This document shows positions 20,997 to 31,295 of a DNA stretch of 64,000 nt, in pieces; position 1 is the first letter of the stretch, and every line of letters starts with the position of its first letter. The stretch comes from Phaeodactylum tricornutum CCAP 1055/1 (Eukaryota; Bacillariophyta; Bacillariophyceae; Surirellales; Neidiaceae): the NCBI RefSeq assembly GCF_000150955.2, contig NC_011674.1, positions 930,001 to 994,000 of the forward strand, written 5' to 3'. The notes under the pieces were generated by a model that saw only the letters and a program-made list of their open reading frames with translations, had not been told where the DNA came from and searched no databases. The position numbers and the translations under genes were made by a program.

Positions 20997-22441
20997 ATGG
21001 ATCTACTAGGAAATTTAGGCGCAGAAGACCAGCTGACGTCAAGTAAGTTGGGTTAATGACAGGAAGAAGGAGAAAGTGAGATGCCCCGTTTCCAACAAAT
21101 ACAAACGTCGTCAAAATTTCTTACCACACATATTTGCCTGCAATTCTCGATTTGCTGTGCTTCTTTGGTGGTCAACTAGCCCGCGCCGAAAACAGTGTAC
21201 TGCAAGCGAAAGTTAAAGAGCTCGCGCAGCGCGTTAAAGTCTTGGCCGTAGAGAATGAAGCGCTGAAAGTGGAAGTCGAAATCTACCGTAAAGAGGCAGC
21301 CCTACCGTCCTTTTCCAATCTTGCATTAGGAAATTCGGGCAGTGATATGGAAACTGAAAAGGCAAACGATGGTGAGGCATTTTTTCGCTCTGGGAATGGA
21401 GTGTTCCCAAGACAAAACGAGGTAACGTTCCGCAATTTGCATGGCCCCGCCAATCCTTTGACCTGCGCACTTTCGCCGGATGATACTGTTTTAGCCACTG
21501 GTGGAGCAGATGGTCAGCTGATGCTATGCGGCTGGGGTGCGGTTTATAGTCCATCGGAAAGTCCCGATTCTGTAGTGCAGTCTGCATCTGGAATCGGCTG
21601 TGAAGCGCCTGTAATTTGCGTAGCCTTTGCACCGACGTTACGAGGCATTTTGGCAGTGGGGTGCATGGATGGATCCATCTATTTTGTGCAGTACTCTTCT
21701 TCACCGGGAAGCAATGGTATTGATTTGAAGCGGACTGGACTCCCCAAGACACTTCATCACAAAAAGTACGTACGTGCCGTCGTCTGGTCGCCGAAGGGAC
21801 CTTTGGTAGCTACTAGTTCCGCAGATGGAACGGTCCACTTGTTCAAAGTAGAGCGTACCGGTATGGAACTTTCGGAGCTTTCCGTTTCGCTTGTCACCAG
21901 CCTGCACTTGCCCGGTGCTGTGGAATCCATGATCTTCAGTGACGACCATCTTATTTGCTACGCTCGTGGTACAGCGTACCTGTCGTACTTTGAAATCGCC
22001 AAAAACTTTGGCTTAACCAAAATCAATCTCAACGCCGGTACGCCAGGTACAGCAAGCTACGAAGATCATGTATCGTTTGCCGTGATGGACATGGCTCTAT
22101 ACCAAAACAAGTACTTGGCACTCGCCACGGATATCTCCCGTAATATTGTATTGGATGTGCAGGATGGCAAACAGATTCGAAACCTGTACGGGCATGAGAA
22201 TGATGGATTCTCGCAACCCAAGATCGCATGGAGTTCCAACGGTAGTTACCTATTGGGGAACACACAGCACGAGAGCTGTCTTTGTGTGTGGGATATTGCC
22301 AGTGCGCAGGTCGTCGAACGTTTGGAAGGACACGGACAGCCCGTTCGTGCCATTTACAGTAGCCAGACGTCGGATATTGTCATCACAACTTCGTTCGACA
22401 AAGCAGTCAAATTCTGGTTCCCACAAAACGAGAGCATGTAG
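20997..22441 (+). CDS. Coiled-coil and WD40-repeat protein
   Basis: Exon 1 (20997-21042) encodes MDLLGNLGAEDQLTS and ends in phase 1 at a GTAAGT donor. After a 137 bp intron exon 2 runs 21180-22441, for 435 residues. Residues 17-60 form a coiled coil (heptads in ENSVLQAKVKELAQRVKVLA). The rest is a beta propeller with visible WD-type blades: TCALSPDDTVLATGGADG, RAVVWSPKGPLVATSSADG, VHLFKVE, KIAWSSNGSYLLGNTQ, CLCVWDIA and KAVKFWFPQ. It is probably a scaffold; I cannot name an orthologue. TTCACTGTCAGATCCGCAA at 20847-20865 lies about 145 bp upstream. It converges on the next gene with 44 bp between stops. Confidence 0.82.
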
Positions 22442-22485
22442 CTTATGGCAACAACGTACAGAGTTCAAATAAATTATAGAAGACA

Positions 22486-23574
22486 CTATCTTCTTCTTCG
22501 CATTTGTATCAAGATGGCTGCTTTGCGATTGCGTTCCTTTTTCGACAATTTTCGGTTCGGATCTATGTTGCCAATCGTTTTAGAACCCGTGGGAGATTGA
22601 TTCTTGACCCCTCTTGTTGCCTGCTTTGCATCCTTGGGAACTACCGCTTCTGTCTTTGCATTGCCTTTCGTATTGTCGTCTGTGGACTTTAGCATTTCGG
22701 TTTTGCGACGTTTCGGTTTGCGCTCCTTTCCATCTCTTTGCTTGTCCTTTCGCGATCTCTTCTTATCCGTATTTGGCGACGTATGCGACTTTTCGCTAGC
22801 CTCTCGCTCATCCATTTCTTCTAAATTCAATTTTATCTTTTCCTTTACAATCTCTTTGGTACGTTGCACAATATCAGCCAACTCGGACTTGGTCTTGGTT
22901 GGTCGCACATTGATTCTGCGTCCCAACATATCACTTTTATCTAAGGCCAATGCCGTCTTGTACGACTCCTCGTCCAGGACATCGACAAAGGCAACTCCCC
23001 GAAACAGTTTCTTGCCGTTCAATCCGCGATCGCAAACGAGTCGAATGGACGAAAGCGCGCATCCTCGCGTGACAAAATGTTGACGCAGGTCGAACTCGGT
23101 GGTGTCAAAGTCCAACTGCGTAATGTGTAGCGACCACATTCTGTCTGGCGAAGTCTCCGATAAAAGCGAGCTTGCGGCAGTCGCCGTATTATCATTCAAA
23201 GTTGACAACTTGTCCTTTGATTGTTTGCTCTTGTTCTGGGGCGGCTTTTTGGTGTTCGATTGGTGCACCTTAAGGTTTTTCATTTGCTTGTCATCGTCGT
23301 CTCCCTCCGCCCAGGCGGCTGCTGCTTCGAGCAAGTCGTCTTCATCCGATGACTCGGCGTCTCCACTGTTAATGATGCTCTTCCCCGTTACTGTCGAAGA
23401 CTTGTTCGATCCCCCTTTTTCCTGTGGCGTTTTGTCCTCGTCGACAGTCTTGTGCACAGGATTATTGTTCTCAGGACAGCCACCAATAGATGCTTCTTCT
23501 TCCTCTTTGGCTACTCGGAAGGCCCCCTTGCTTTCCTCTCGCATTCGCGTCTTGTTCTTGCTAGCCTTTGCCAT
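22486..23574 (-). CDS. Nuclear/nucleolar single-RRM protein
   Basis: 362 residues. The N-terminal third is charged and low in complexity with an acidic patch (SSDEDDLLEAAAAWAEGDDDD). One RRM lies at about 145-225: RNP2 is SLHITQLD and the RNP1 position is LFRGVAFVDV. It ends NVRPTKTKSELADI. The C-terminal third is Lys/Arg-rich with several bipartite nuclear signals and ends KKERNRKAAILIQMRRRR. The layout resembles ribosome-biogenesis RRM proteins such as Cgr1- or Nop6-type factors, but no orthologue can be fixed. TGACTGTGAA at 23781-23790 lies about 210 bp upstream of the start. Confidence 0.8.
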   Translation of the reverse strand: MAKASKNKTRMREESKGAFRVAKEEEEASIGGCPENNNPVHKTVDEDKTPQEKGGSNKSSTVTGKSIINSGDAESSDEDDLLEAAAAWAEGDDDDKQMKNLKVHQSNTKKPPQNKSKQSKDKLSTLNDNTATAASSLLSETSPDRMWSLHITQLDFDTTEFDLRQHFVTRGCALSSIRLVCDRGLNGKKLFRGVAFVDVLDEESYKTALALDKSDMLGRRINVRPTKTKSELADIVQRTKEIVKEKIKLNLEEMDEREASEKSHTSPNTDKKRSRKDKQRDGKERKPKRRKTEMLKSTDDNTKGNAKTEAVVPKDAKQATRGVKNQSPTGSKTIGNIDPNRKLSKKERNRKAAILIQMRRRR

Positions 23575-24095
23575 CGTGCACTGAGAATGAACCCACTGTG
23601 TTATTTTGGTTGCTCTACTACCAGAAGGGGTATGATATACTTTCCACTTTCAATTAGCTCACGGAATTGCCCATTTCATTTTTGCTTGGTCCCGAGATTT
23701 TGTATCGTGCGCACAGACAGACCGAAATGTGGCAAAAAGTCGGTGGTTTGGAGGTTTCCCCTAATAAAATGTAACGTAACTGACTGTGAAAATACGAAAG
23801 ACGCTTTGTTTCTAGCTTTGACCCATTTACTATTCCTCAAGTCAAAATTTTGTGCTGCGGGTTATCTGCAAATACGGTTGGTACTTGGTACCGATCTAGA
23901 AGCAGTGAACGGTGTTGGAAAAGCAAAGATTCCCACAAGAGACTTTCGACAGAAATGCTTCCCGACCGCGCAATAGCGATTCTTCCTTGCCGTCACATCA
24001 GCAGAATCGAGTGATCGGATGGAGTCCCGGCATGGATGTCGTTTGGAACACATCGGTCATATTAGTCTTGAACCAACCGAACGAATTTGCACAAC
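23575..24095. promoter_or_regulatory. Upstream region of the RRM gene
   Basis: 521 bp between two minus-strand genes. TGACTGTGAAAATACGAAAG at 23781-23800 is a good copy of the recurring motif with its CGAA part. No gene was seen. Confidence 0.45.
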
Positions 24096-25049
24096 TCAAT
24101 TTTCTTCTTGTTTGGGTTCTTCCTTCATGTCTTCGTCGTCATCGTCTTCAACAGGCGCAGCCCACCAGGTTGTCAAGCCGAGGCCATCTTCGCAGATCGA
24201 AGCAACGATATGCATACTCGGGGGTAGGGCCTGATTCTCGTCCAGTCCAACAGATGAGGATCGTCTCCGAATCTTCTGGCCTTCAACATCCTCATCGGAA
24301 GGAGTAGTGCTCGCCTTGAATGCCGTGCGAGAGTGCGATGTTGTAGTGGTCGTTGCCTGCATGCCCTTGGCGGTGTTGGTGATTTGGGTAAAGTTGATAG
24401 ACTTTACTTTGAATCGAATTTCTGAACCAATGTCCATCTCGTATCGGTTCTCTTCTTCAATTATCACTTCTGCTTCATCTACCACTTCGTCAGTTGCCAT
24501 AGCAAGCAATGCGCTTCCGTTGTCTTCCGCTTTGATTTTGATTTTTGAGACTGCGGCGTTTTCAGCTTCAGCGTCACCAATTGTTTCACCATTTCCGACG
24601 CTGGCAGCATCATCGGCCTCGTCTTCTGCGTCCTCTTCGTCATCGTCATACTTGGGTGTCCAAATCCACAATCCTGATTTCTCTTCGTAGTGGCTTGGCC
24701 TTAGCATCCAGTATGCAGGGATGAAAATGTCGACGAAAAACCCGATTGATACGTGGATGCCTTCAGCGGTACTCTTGGTGATGCGTCCCAAGCACACTTC
24801 TTCTACAAAAGGGCGAAAAACGATCAATCTGAATTCACATTCGTGATGTGCTCCTCCGTCGCCCGAGACACAGAAGCCGTGTCCCACCCTGGCACATTCA
24901 CCGTACCGGCCCACCACCAAACCCACGTCCATCAACACACGGTTGGGATACTTTTGGTCGATTTCACTGTGAACAGCCTGGACGGTAGGCATAGACAATA
25001 GCAGCGGAGGAATCCTGATAGTATCGAACACTGTAGTCACCACAAACAT
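24096..25049 (-). CDS. RPC8: RNA polymerase III subunit RPC8 (Rpc25)
   Basis: 317 residues, longer than the roughly 205 of human RPC8. The N-terminus MFVVTTVFDTIRIPP and the core GDGGAHHECEFRLIVFRPF and GRITKSTAEGIHVSIGFF match RPC8 closely; the last is the OB-fold entry. The end, GLGLTTWW, is the family's GLGLLSWW. The Rpb7-like protein pairs with RPC9 to form the stalk of Pol III, which makes tRNA, 5S and U6 RNA in the nucleus. Two insertions are unusual: an acidic linker of about 70 residues (from DDDEEDAEDEADD) after WIWTPKY, and a Ser/Thr/Arg-rich one after FTQITNT. The C-terminus has an acidic tail. These sit in loops or linkers, so the fold should be intact. Confidence 0.93.
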   Translation of the reverse strand: MFVVTTVFDTIRIPPLLLSMPTVQAVHSEIDQKYPNRVLMDVGLVVGRYGECARVGHGFCVSGDGGAHHECEFRLIVFRPFVEEVCLGRITKSTAEGIHVSIGFFVDIFIPAYWMLRPSHYEEKSGLWIWTPKYDDDEEDAEDEADDAASVGNGETIGDAEAENAAVSKIKIKAEDNGSALLAMATDEVVDEAEVIIEEENRYEMDIGSEIRFKVKSINFTQITNTAKGMQATTTTTSHSRTAFKASTTPSDEDVEGQKIRRRSSSVGLDENQALPPSMHIVASICEDGLGLTTWWAAPVEDDDDEDMKEEPKQEEN

Positions 25050-25857
25050 CGTCTCGTCTGCCGGCTTTTGGTGGAACAGCGTCGAAAGTTCTCTTTATAC
25101 CTGCACCATTCGAGCGCTGTTTTGTCAATGTTTTACCTATTGATCGGTCCAGTTTCGTTGCACGAACTCTTATTAGCTGCACGTCGTTTTTCCAAAAGAT
25201 AGTTGCGTGTACGACCGATGTTTGGAATAAGTTAATGGCAGTGGCTAGATTGGGCGATGCCGTTCCGTGATTTTCCTTTTTTTGTGGTCAACATAAACTC
25301 ACACAAAAACACGCCACACAATTAACCGTTTGTATCTGCTCCGAAATAACCTTGTGCGGATTCCAATCGGAGGGTTGTCACACGGTGGGGGAAACGACAG
25401 CGTGCCATCAAAGTATCATTTGCAATATAAACCACAGCCCTCCCCTGTCAAACTGAACCGCTCAAATACCGGAAGACGGCAAGACAATGGGAAGCAACTA
25501 TGAGCTATGGAGTACTTCAAGTCAGCGGACCGGTTCCGGTAATATTCACCGTCTGCTTACTGCAGAGTCCAAGCAAAATTCTATTTGCGACGACACAGCG
25601 AGGACGGGCCTGCAACGTTTTGTTAAGAATTGCGTTCCCATGCACAACACACATAAGCGAGGAAGTTCTCCACCGGTATCGGAACCGATAAACTGGGTCT
25701 ACTCCTTGGCATATATATATATATATATATATATCTACTTCGTTACCGGCACAACATCGACCTCCTACCAGCCTCGCATCCATTTTTTCCAATACAAACG
25801 TCGCACGAGCACGGAAAAAGGAGTTCGACACCCGCCGTACATGTAACAAATCTCATC
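25050..25857. other. Intergenic region with a TA microsatellite
   Basis: 808 bp between the RPC8 start and the stop of the TMEM14 gene. It holds an AT dinucleotide run at 25711-25734. Overlapping ORFs on both strands cross this run and the sequence around it; neither has a domain or coding bias, so I do not call them. Confidence 0.4.
25711..25734. repeat. AT dinucleotide microsatellite
   Basis: Twelve AT units. Confidence 0.9.
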
Positions 25858-26199
25858 CTACGTGGGTTTCCATTCTTGCGCCTTGTTGAAGTTGTACGCA
25901 CAAGTCACGGCACCAAGCGCCATGACCAGACCTGCTGGCATGACCTTCCTCGTCGACACGAAGCGTTTTCCCATTCCCAGCGCGAGAATACCGCCGGCGG
26001 TAGTGCCCAGTAGATGCGCTTCGTAGATTTGATCCGTCTTGACAATCAGATAGCTCGAACCAAGCAGCATCGAGCCCACACCGAGGCCGGCGACCAAGCT
26101 TGCTTTACTACGTTTGCGCGCAAAACCGGCGACGCCGCCGAGAATAGTCAAACCACCAACGCCCATGTTCATGTGCGCGGATCCCGGAATCTTGGACAT
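25858..26199 (-). CDS. TMEM14 / FAX-type small membrane protein
   Basis: 113 residues from the ATG at 26199 (MSKIPGSAHMNMGVGG). The open frame upstream to 26262 has no family likeness. Four hydrophobic segments rich in Gly and Ala are visible: GVGGLTILGGVAGF, LVAGLGVGSMLLGSSYL, GTTAGGILALGMGKRF and GLVMALGAVTCAYN. This is the layout of the Tmemb_14 family. Members act in mitochondrial porphyrin export (TMEM14C) or fatty acid export from plastids (FAX1). No transit peptide is seen, which fits a mitochondrial or ER member rather than an inner plastid one, but the role is not proved. Confidence 0.82.
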   Translation of the reverse strand: MSKIPGSAHMNMGVGGLTILGGVAGFARKRSKASLVAGLGVGSMLLGSSYLIVKTDQIYEAHLLGTTAGGILALGMGKRFVSTRKVMPAGLVMALGAVTCAYNFNKAQEWKPT

Positions 26200-26624
26200 G
26201 GTGCCGTGGATGTTACTGGTATCGATCAAGAAGTTTATGGCTGATAACTGGTGTTGGCCCAAAGTTTTTCAAGGCTTCTTTGCTTGACAACAAAAGAAAG
26301 GTTGCGGTAGTGAAGAGAAAAACACGATTGTGCGAAAGTGCCACAAGGAGAGCCGAGGAATAAAGTGGGACGCTGGCGAAGGATCAACAAACGTGGAGAT
26401 AGCGTTCGACAAGGGGGATGCGCAGAGCAAAGAATGTCAGCGGATTCGGACTCGTATGATGAGTCACGACCCCCTACGGGAATGAAAGCCCCACACAAAG
26501 GATTTAGGTTTAGGGTTACGAAAGTACTGACATGTGAAGAAACGAAACATTTTAGGATGGCCCTTCGCACCCTTGCGGTATACATCCATTTTTCTCTTAC
26601 CCGACCCAGTTGCGATTCTTGGGG
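26200..26624. promoter_or_regulatory. Divergent region with a telomere-like / telo-box motif
   Basis: 425 bp between divergent starts. TTTAGGTTTAGGGTTA at 26503-26518 looks like two to three telomeric repeats, or a telo box when read on the other strand. No supported gene. Confidence 0.4.
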
Positions 26625-28139
26625 ATGTCCAGAACGAGCAATTCTTCGTCAGTAATACAAAGTCGAACACGACCTCCCGCAACAAGTTCGCTCGATCAAG
26701 GGGATCCAGTTTTTCCGGCTTTCCAAAACACCTCTGGGGAGCGTCACGACGACATCTCGGAGCTGGACCCTACTGGAACGCGGCATCTCGAGACCAAGAA
26801 TCATACCTACGTAACCGTCGACATCAATACCACCCAATGGAGTACCGCCGATTTCATTGCGGACGCGCTGCGTGACAGGAAACGGCAAGAAACTGCCCTG
26901 CTTTTTCAAACCGGTAGCGTGTTCCCGCACAACGCCAGTGGCAACAACGAAATCCTGCCGAGCGACTCCGCAGCCGCATCGCCGTACCAAAGCTACCCCA
27001 GTACTATACTTCTCATTGTACTTGTACACCTTATATGGGTGTACCAATGGAACAGAAAATGGCGTCGCCGAAAAACCTTGACATCCTACCATGCTTTGGT
27101 TCAAAAGAAATATTGGTATCAGTGGTGGATTGCTCTGCTGTCGCATCCTCCTGTAACAGACTTGGAAACGAATGAATCTTTGGAGCGCACACGCGAGGGT
27201 TTGTCTACTACCCAGAGAACCAACAATGTTCCCGTCTTGGTTTTCGCGTCCTCTGGAGTGCGACAAGTAGTAGCTTTCACCGGGGTGGCATTCGTTAATG
27301 GAGAGCTCAGTGGCATCACGCTACTTGTCTACAACTCGCATGTATTGTGGTCGTGTCGGGCATTGGAAACACTGTATAATGACTTTGCGGGGCAATATAT
27401 ATGCGTTTGGATAGCTCTTGCTTGGTTGGGAGTCCTGCTCGAGCTCTTTTTGAACTCCCTCTTGCTTCGGATGACAAGCAATGTTGTCGAAGTTGCCGAA
27501 ACAAACCTGGAATCCAGCCGTAGTGTCCATCAGGTTTTGACATACCGGACCATGGGAACGTTGACGGTCCTTATGGCTGCTCTTCTTGTGTTGTTTCGAA
27601 TTGATTTCCCCAACGTTCCTGTGCAAGTATTGCCTTTTTTCGGAAATCCCTTCTTTTTGATGGAACCATCGGTGACCTACTTTGTGGCCGTGGGTATATT
27701 GACGACATTGTCCATGGGGAGACACGCCATCACTAGTGTCACATTTGGAACTCTAGTGGGATCGCTCTGGTCCGCAGGATTGCTCGAATTCTTGGCCGAA
27801 CCGTACTGGGCAGCTTGGATGGTGCTGCAACTTGCGCTAGTCACGTTATTGTCGCTGTACGAAGAGTATTCGAACTATGTGCCCTGCGTGGATGGGGTAG
27901 CATGGTTCGAAGATGGATCGTCTGCTGACCTTTTCGGAGCGAGCTCCAATCGTGACGATGCTTTTCTCCGCGATGCTTCGGACCGCGCCGCAATCGAACT
28001 TGGTGGTCTTTTACCGGAACACAATGACTTGGACATGGACGAAGATACTGATCGTTCCTTGGCGGAACGGACGCCAATTTTTCGGAGAGCACAGTCTACC
28101 GTTCGCTCCCGGCGTATGGGATCAACGCCCGACGTTTGA
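26625..28139 (+). CDS. Polytopic membrane protein, possibly rhomboid-like
   Basis: 504 residues from the first ATG at 26625. The N-terminal 110 residues are polar. Then come about seven hydrophobic segments: STILLIVLVHLIWVYQW, a pair around GVAFVNGELSGITLLVY, YICVWIALAWLGVLLELFL, MGTLTVLMAALLVLF, YFVAVGILTTLSM, and a last pair with FGTLVGSLWSAGLLEFL and WMVLQLALVTLLSLY. The FGTLVGSLW segment recalls the HxxGxxxG helix of rhomboids, and YWYQWWIALLSHP recalls their entry segment. No Gly-x-Ser-Gly or catalytic His is present, so at most it is an inactive relative. The C-terminal tail is acidic. The family is uncertain. Confidence 0.6.
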   Translation: MSRTSNSSSVIQSRTRPPATSSLDQGDPVFPAFQNTSGERHDDISELDPTGTRHLETKNHTYVTVDINTTQWSTADFIADALRDRKRQETALLFQTGSVFPHNASGNNEILPSDSAAASPYQSYPSTILLIVLVHLIWVYQWNRKWRRRKTLTSYHALVQKKYWYQWWIALLSHPPVTDLETNESLERTREGLSTTQRTNNVPVLVFASSGVRQVVAFTGVAFVNGELSGITLLVYNSHVLWSCRALETLYNDFAGQYICVWIALAWLGVLLELFLNSLLLRMTSNVVEVAETNLESSRSVHQVLTYRTMGTLTVLMAALLVLFRIDFPNVPVQVLPFFGNPFFLMEPSVTYFVAVGILTTLSMGRHAITSVTFGTLVGSLWSAGLLEFLAEPYWAAWMVLQLALVTLLSLYEEYSNYVPCVDGVAWFEDGSSADLFGASSNRDDAFLRDASDRAAIELGGLLPEHNDLDMDEDTDRSLAERTPIFRRAQSTVRSRRMGSTPDV

Positions 28140-28152
28140 GGTAGTTCATAAG

Positions 28153-29631
28153 TCACCATTTTGTTATGGGAGACGCTGTTCCTCTAGTTTCGGGCAAATG
28201 TCACGCCGTGGCGGCTGCTAGAAAGCGTATGACAATCACGAACGATCCAATCGTCAGAAATGGGGTGTCCCTACGGATCAGAAAGTGGCTAAAGACCCCA
28301 CCGATTCGCGCAACCGCGTTTGCGGCACTTTTTCCGGTGCTTCGAATTTCGGTGGTGAGGATTTCGGCCGTAGACATCACGTGGCTCCCACGTTCCGCCG
28401 ATAAAAAACATTCGTGCCAGGAAAGCAATTCCGATCAGGCTCCATCGATGAATCCTAGAATCAAGGTCGCAACGGCAGTCTCCGACGACGCACTTGCAAA
28501 AATAGCCCAGTGGTCAAATGAATACAGAATGTCTTCCCCATCCCTGTCGTTCGTCTTTTGCTGGTGATGTTCTCTCGAAAAGACCAATGTATCGACAAGG
28601 ACGGTTGCATGAAGTAAAGGCGAGGCCAATCAACGTGATCCACAGCAAGATTGTCGTCTTTCTCCACCGCGGAGTGTACAGGTCAGAGTAAGAACTGTGG
28701 TCTCCATTATCCCAGCTGTCTAAGTGTATACCGAGCCGAAAGAGACCCATAGGATCTTTACCGTTGTGCACGGCAGCTTGGCGCAGTACGGCCAGAGCCT
28801 GCTCGTACCGGCCTTGTAAACAGAGCCAGCGTGGAAATTCAGGTACGTGGGCGAGACCAGCCAGCGTGGAAATCCAGGTACGTGGGCGAGACCAACCAGG
28901 ACGGACAACAAACAGGGGAGGGCACAAAGGATCACGAACCATCGCCAACCGATGGCGTCATCGTCAATACCGTCATTGTCGTTGTCCGTCAATTGGTCCT
29001 GACCAAGAGTAAAGGAGGCCAACACAGGAGACACGCGTGTTCCCAAGTTCAAAAGTATTCAATAATTAGCAGGATGCTTCCTCGGTGACTGGCGGGGATG
29101 AATCGGCTAACAAATCGAAGGATACGGTCAAGCCGCCGACGAGAAAGCACAGTATCAGCAAGTATGGTATTTGGTGGCGGCGGCCGTGGCCAACCCAAAA
29201 AAAACAATGATGCTCGCCGTGGCGGTGAAGACGGGTTTGCGTTCTATGCGGTCCCCGTGCGGCCCGAGTGTGATTGTACCAAGAAGCGCCCCAATAAACA
29301 CACTGCTGGTGATTGAGGCTGTTTAGTGATCGAAAAGGTTCCACTGGGCCTGTAAGACGATGCCCATGAAGCTGAGCAGCACTATTTCCATTGAACTGGC
29401 GGGGAAACAAAGACCAGCGGCAATCATAAGCGCTGTTGGAAGGGTCCCATTCCAAGATGTTCTGCACGGGAGACTTAAAAAGGAGAGACTGATGATGGCG
29501 TGTGGTCTCCTGTGATTGCACAGGGTGTTGGTCCGGGTCCATTACGTATACGCACCAATAGCATTGTCCGTATCAAGTGATTCCCGTTCCGTATGGGTCT
29601 CGTCAATTTTAGTTGTCTGGGACGTTGACAT
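28153..29631 (-). pseudogene. Decayed SV2/SVOP-type major facilitator transporter
   Basis: Pieces of one membrane transporter appear in order across all three minus-strand frames. The start is MSTSQTTKIDETHTERESL at 29631. An intron then seems to run from a GTGCGT donor to an acceptor GTGCAG near 29472, followed by EHLGMGPFQQ. Further pieces are AASSMEIVLLSFMGIVLQAQ-like sequence, SSVFIGALLGTITLGPHGDR, IGWRWFVILCALPCLLSVLV, GRYEQALAVLRQAAVHNGKDP, and near the end STAEILTTEIRSTGKSAANA and HLPETRGTAS, all typical of SVOP-like organic-ion or sugar carriers. At least one single-base loss (after QQR), an in-frame TAA after NLFDH, a 35 bp tandem duplication and a TGA before HLPETRG break it. It is still readable, so it is probably young. 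Confidence 0.8.
28826..28895. repeat. 35-bp tandem duplication inside the transporter pseudogene
   Basis: 28826-28860 and 28861-28895 are direct copies with two differences. The unit is not a multiple of three, so it shifts the transporter frame and adds a second VPxFPRW-coding block. Confidence 0.9.
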
Positions 29632-31295
29632 TACACCAATACCGACACTACTGTAGCCTTATTGTATAACGGATTCATCAGGTGGCTGGATCTTTGGTAC
29701 TGTTGCACCAGGGGAGTGCAGTTTTGGCTGACCACCCATAGTGTGTTTGGCAGCAACTCCAGTGGTAGCTGAGTACAAGTGTCCACCGTGTGATCATTCC
29801 CTAATTCAATTCCACCAGCGTGTGTGTTAACAATGTTGTAACCGCTAAGGTTTTGATTTAGTTACCGGGAATTTATTGGGTGTATTGAGTTGACAATGTC
29901 AGGATGCAATGCGGGCTTCCGGAAAAGTTGTTGACAAGTGGTGTGTTTCGCTTCTCATTTGCCTACCTCTCAAGCTGGCAAACTAGCTGGCTTTGAAGTA
30001 GGACACAGCCTGGTACACAATGATATGTGTTTGGATAATACAAGGGATGGATTCATTGTTGGGACCAAGTTGGCGTTTCAACACAATCTTTCTCTTGAGG
30101 TAGGGGTCACTCCTTGTCCACGTTAGCGTAAGGGCCTGGGAAGATGGACTGGTGAGACCAACACATGTGTGCAAATATTTGTTTGTCCCCAGTAGAATAT
30201 CCATTTCTGCTGCCCAACCTAGATGTAACAGTTCCGTTTGTTACCTTGTTCTAAGTTGTGAGTTGCTTCACATCCCGTTTCTATCTACTTCCAGTGTTGA
30301 GATGCTGGTCTTTTGAATACCAGTCGTTCCATTGTAGCATCCATTGTGCTTGTTATATATGCAGTCATATAACCTTTCCCTGGATTGCTTGATATCCGTG
30401 TGGGTAAGTTCCGCTTATACTTTGGCAGTGACTGAGGTTGTGATAGTCTTCTCTGTCAGTCATTAGCATAGTTCCTGCTTTGGACTTATGGATATTGGAG
30501 CCCTACTTGCATATTTTCATGCGGGCTCGTCTCGGTAATGTAACACAGGTACATGTCCTTGGTCTGAAAATTACTGATTGCGACATTCTAGAACAACGTT
30601 TTGAAAGAATCCAAATTTCAAAGTCTCGAAAGGCCGTGGAATGGCTGGCAGGGTCCTGACTGCGTTCTTCCGCATTGACTGTGAAACTGACTTTAAGGAC
30701 AACCCGGAGATTGATCATTTCCAAACCAGTCCACGGCGGATCAAATCGTTGGCATACCGGTGCAAGTATGGCGTGCTTGTTAGGTTGGTGTTCGCACGAG
30801 AGGTCGGGTCCGTGTGTGGTGTCTCTGGCCTTTTGCCGCGCGCTATCTTGCCGTACAATCGTTCTTCTGATAATAATAATAACTATTATTTTTTCTACTA
30901 CTACCACCACAATTACCGGTAGCTACGCGCAACGGAGCCACACGGCAATTATCTACGCCTACCACGCGCTGTCGGTGCATTTTACAATAGCTTTCCCTAC
31001 GACTACACCATTCACTCACTGCTGTCAGCAAAGTACCTCCTCTATATCTGTAAGAAGAAAAGTCAACCAAGTGTCCTTTACCTTGATCTGGACTTGGTCG
31101 TTCCGTACCGTTTGGAATCCAAGTGTCAGGCTCGTTCGTACCCATCGCATATCTCCCGTAATTTCCGTGAATATTCGTTCGTTCCTCTCGATAAACGTAC
31201 ACATACATATTCACACGCAAACACAAACACATTTACGAACGTATTCCCACGCATCATAAAGAAAGTCCTTGGAAGAATTGGGGAGTGGACACACG
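29632..31295. other. Largest gene-free stretch in the window
   Basis: 1,664 bp between the transporter pseudogene and the zinc-finger gene. Short ORFs occur in several frames, but none shows a domain, signal peptide or coding bias. TTGACTGTGAAACTGAC at 30674-30690 is a copy of the recurring upstream motif, about 600 bp before the next start, and suggests either a long 5' leader or a lost gene. AT-rich trinucleotide stretches lie at 30868-30910, and an ACACA-rich stretch lies at 31198-31230. No transposon ends or long repeats were seen. Confidence 0.4.

Noticed and set aside
25487-25849. Overlapping ORFs of about 110-120 codons on both strands
   Set aside because: They span the AT repeat and show no domain, signal or coding bias.
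29632-31295. Transposon or LTR remains in the gene-free stretch
   Set aside because: I found no terminal repeats, target-site duplications or element-coding motifs.
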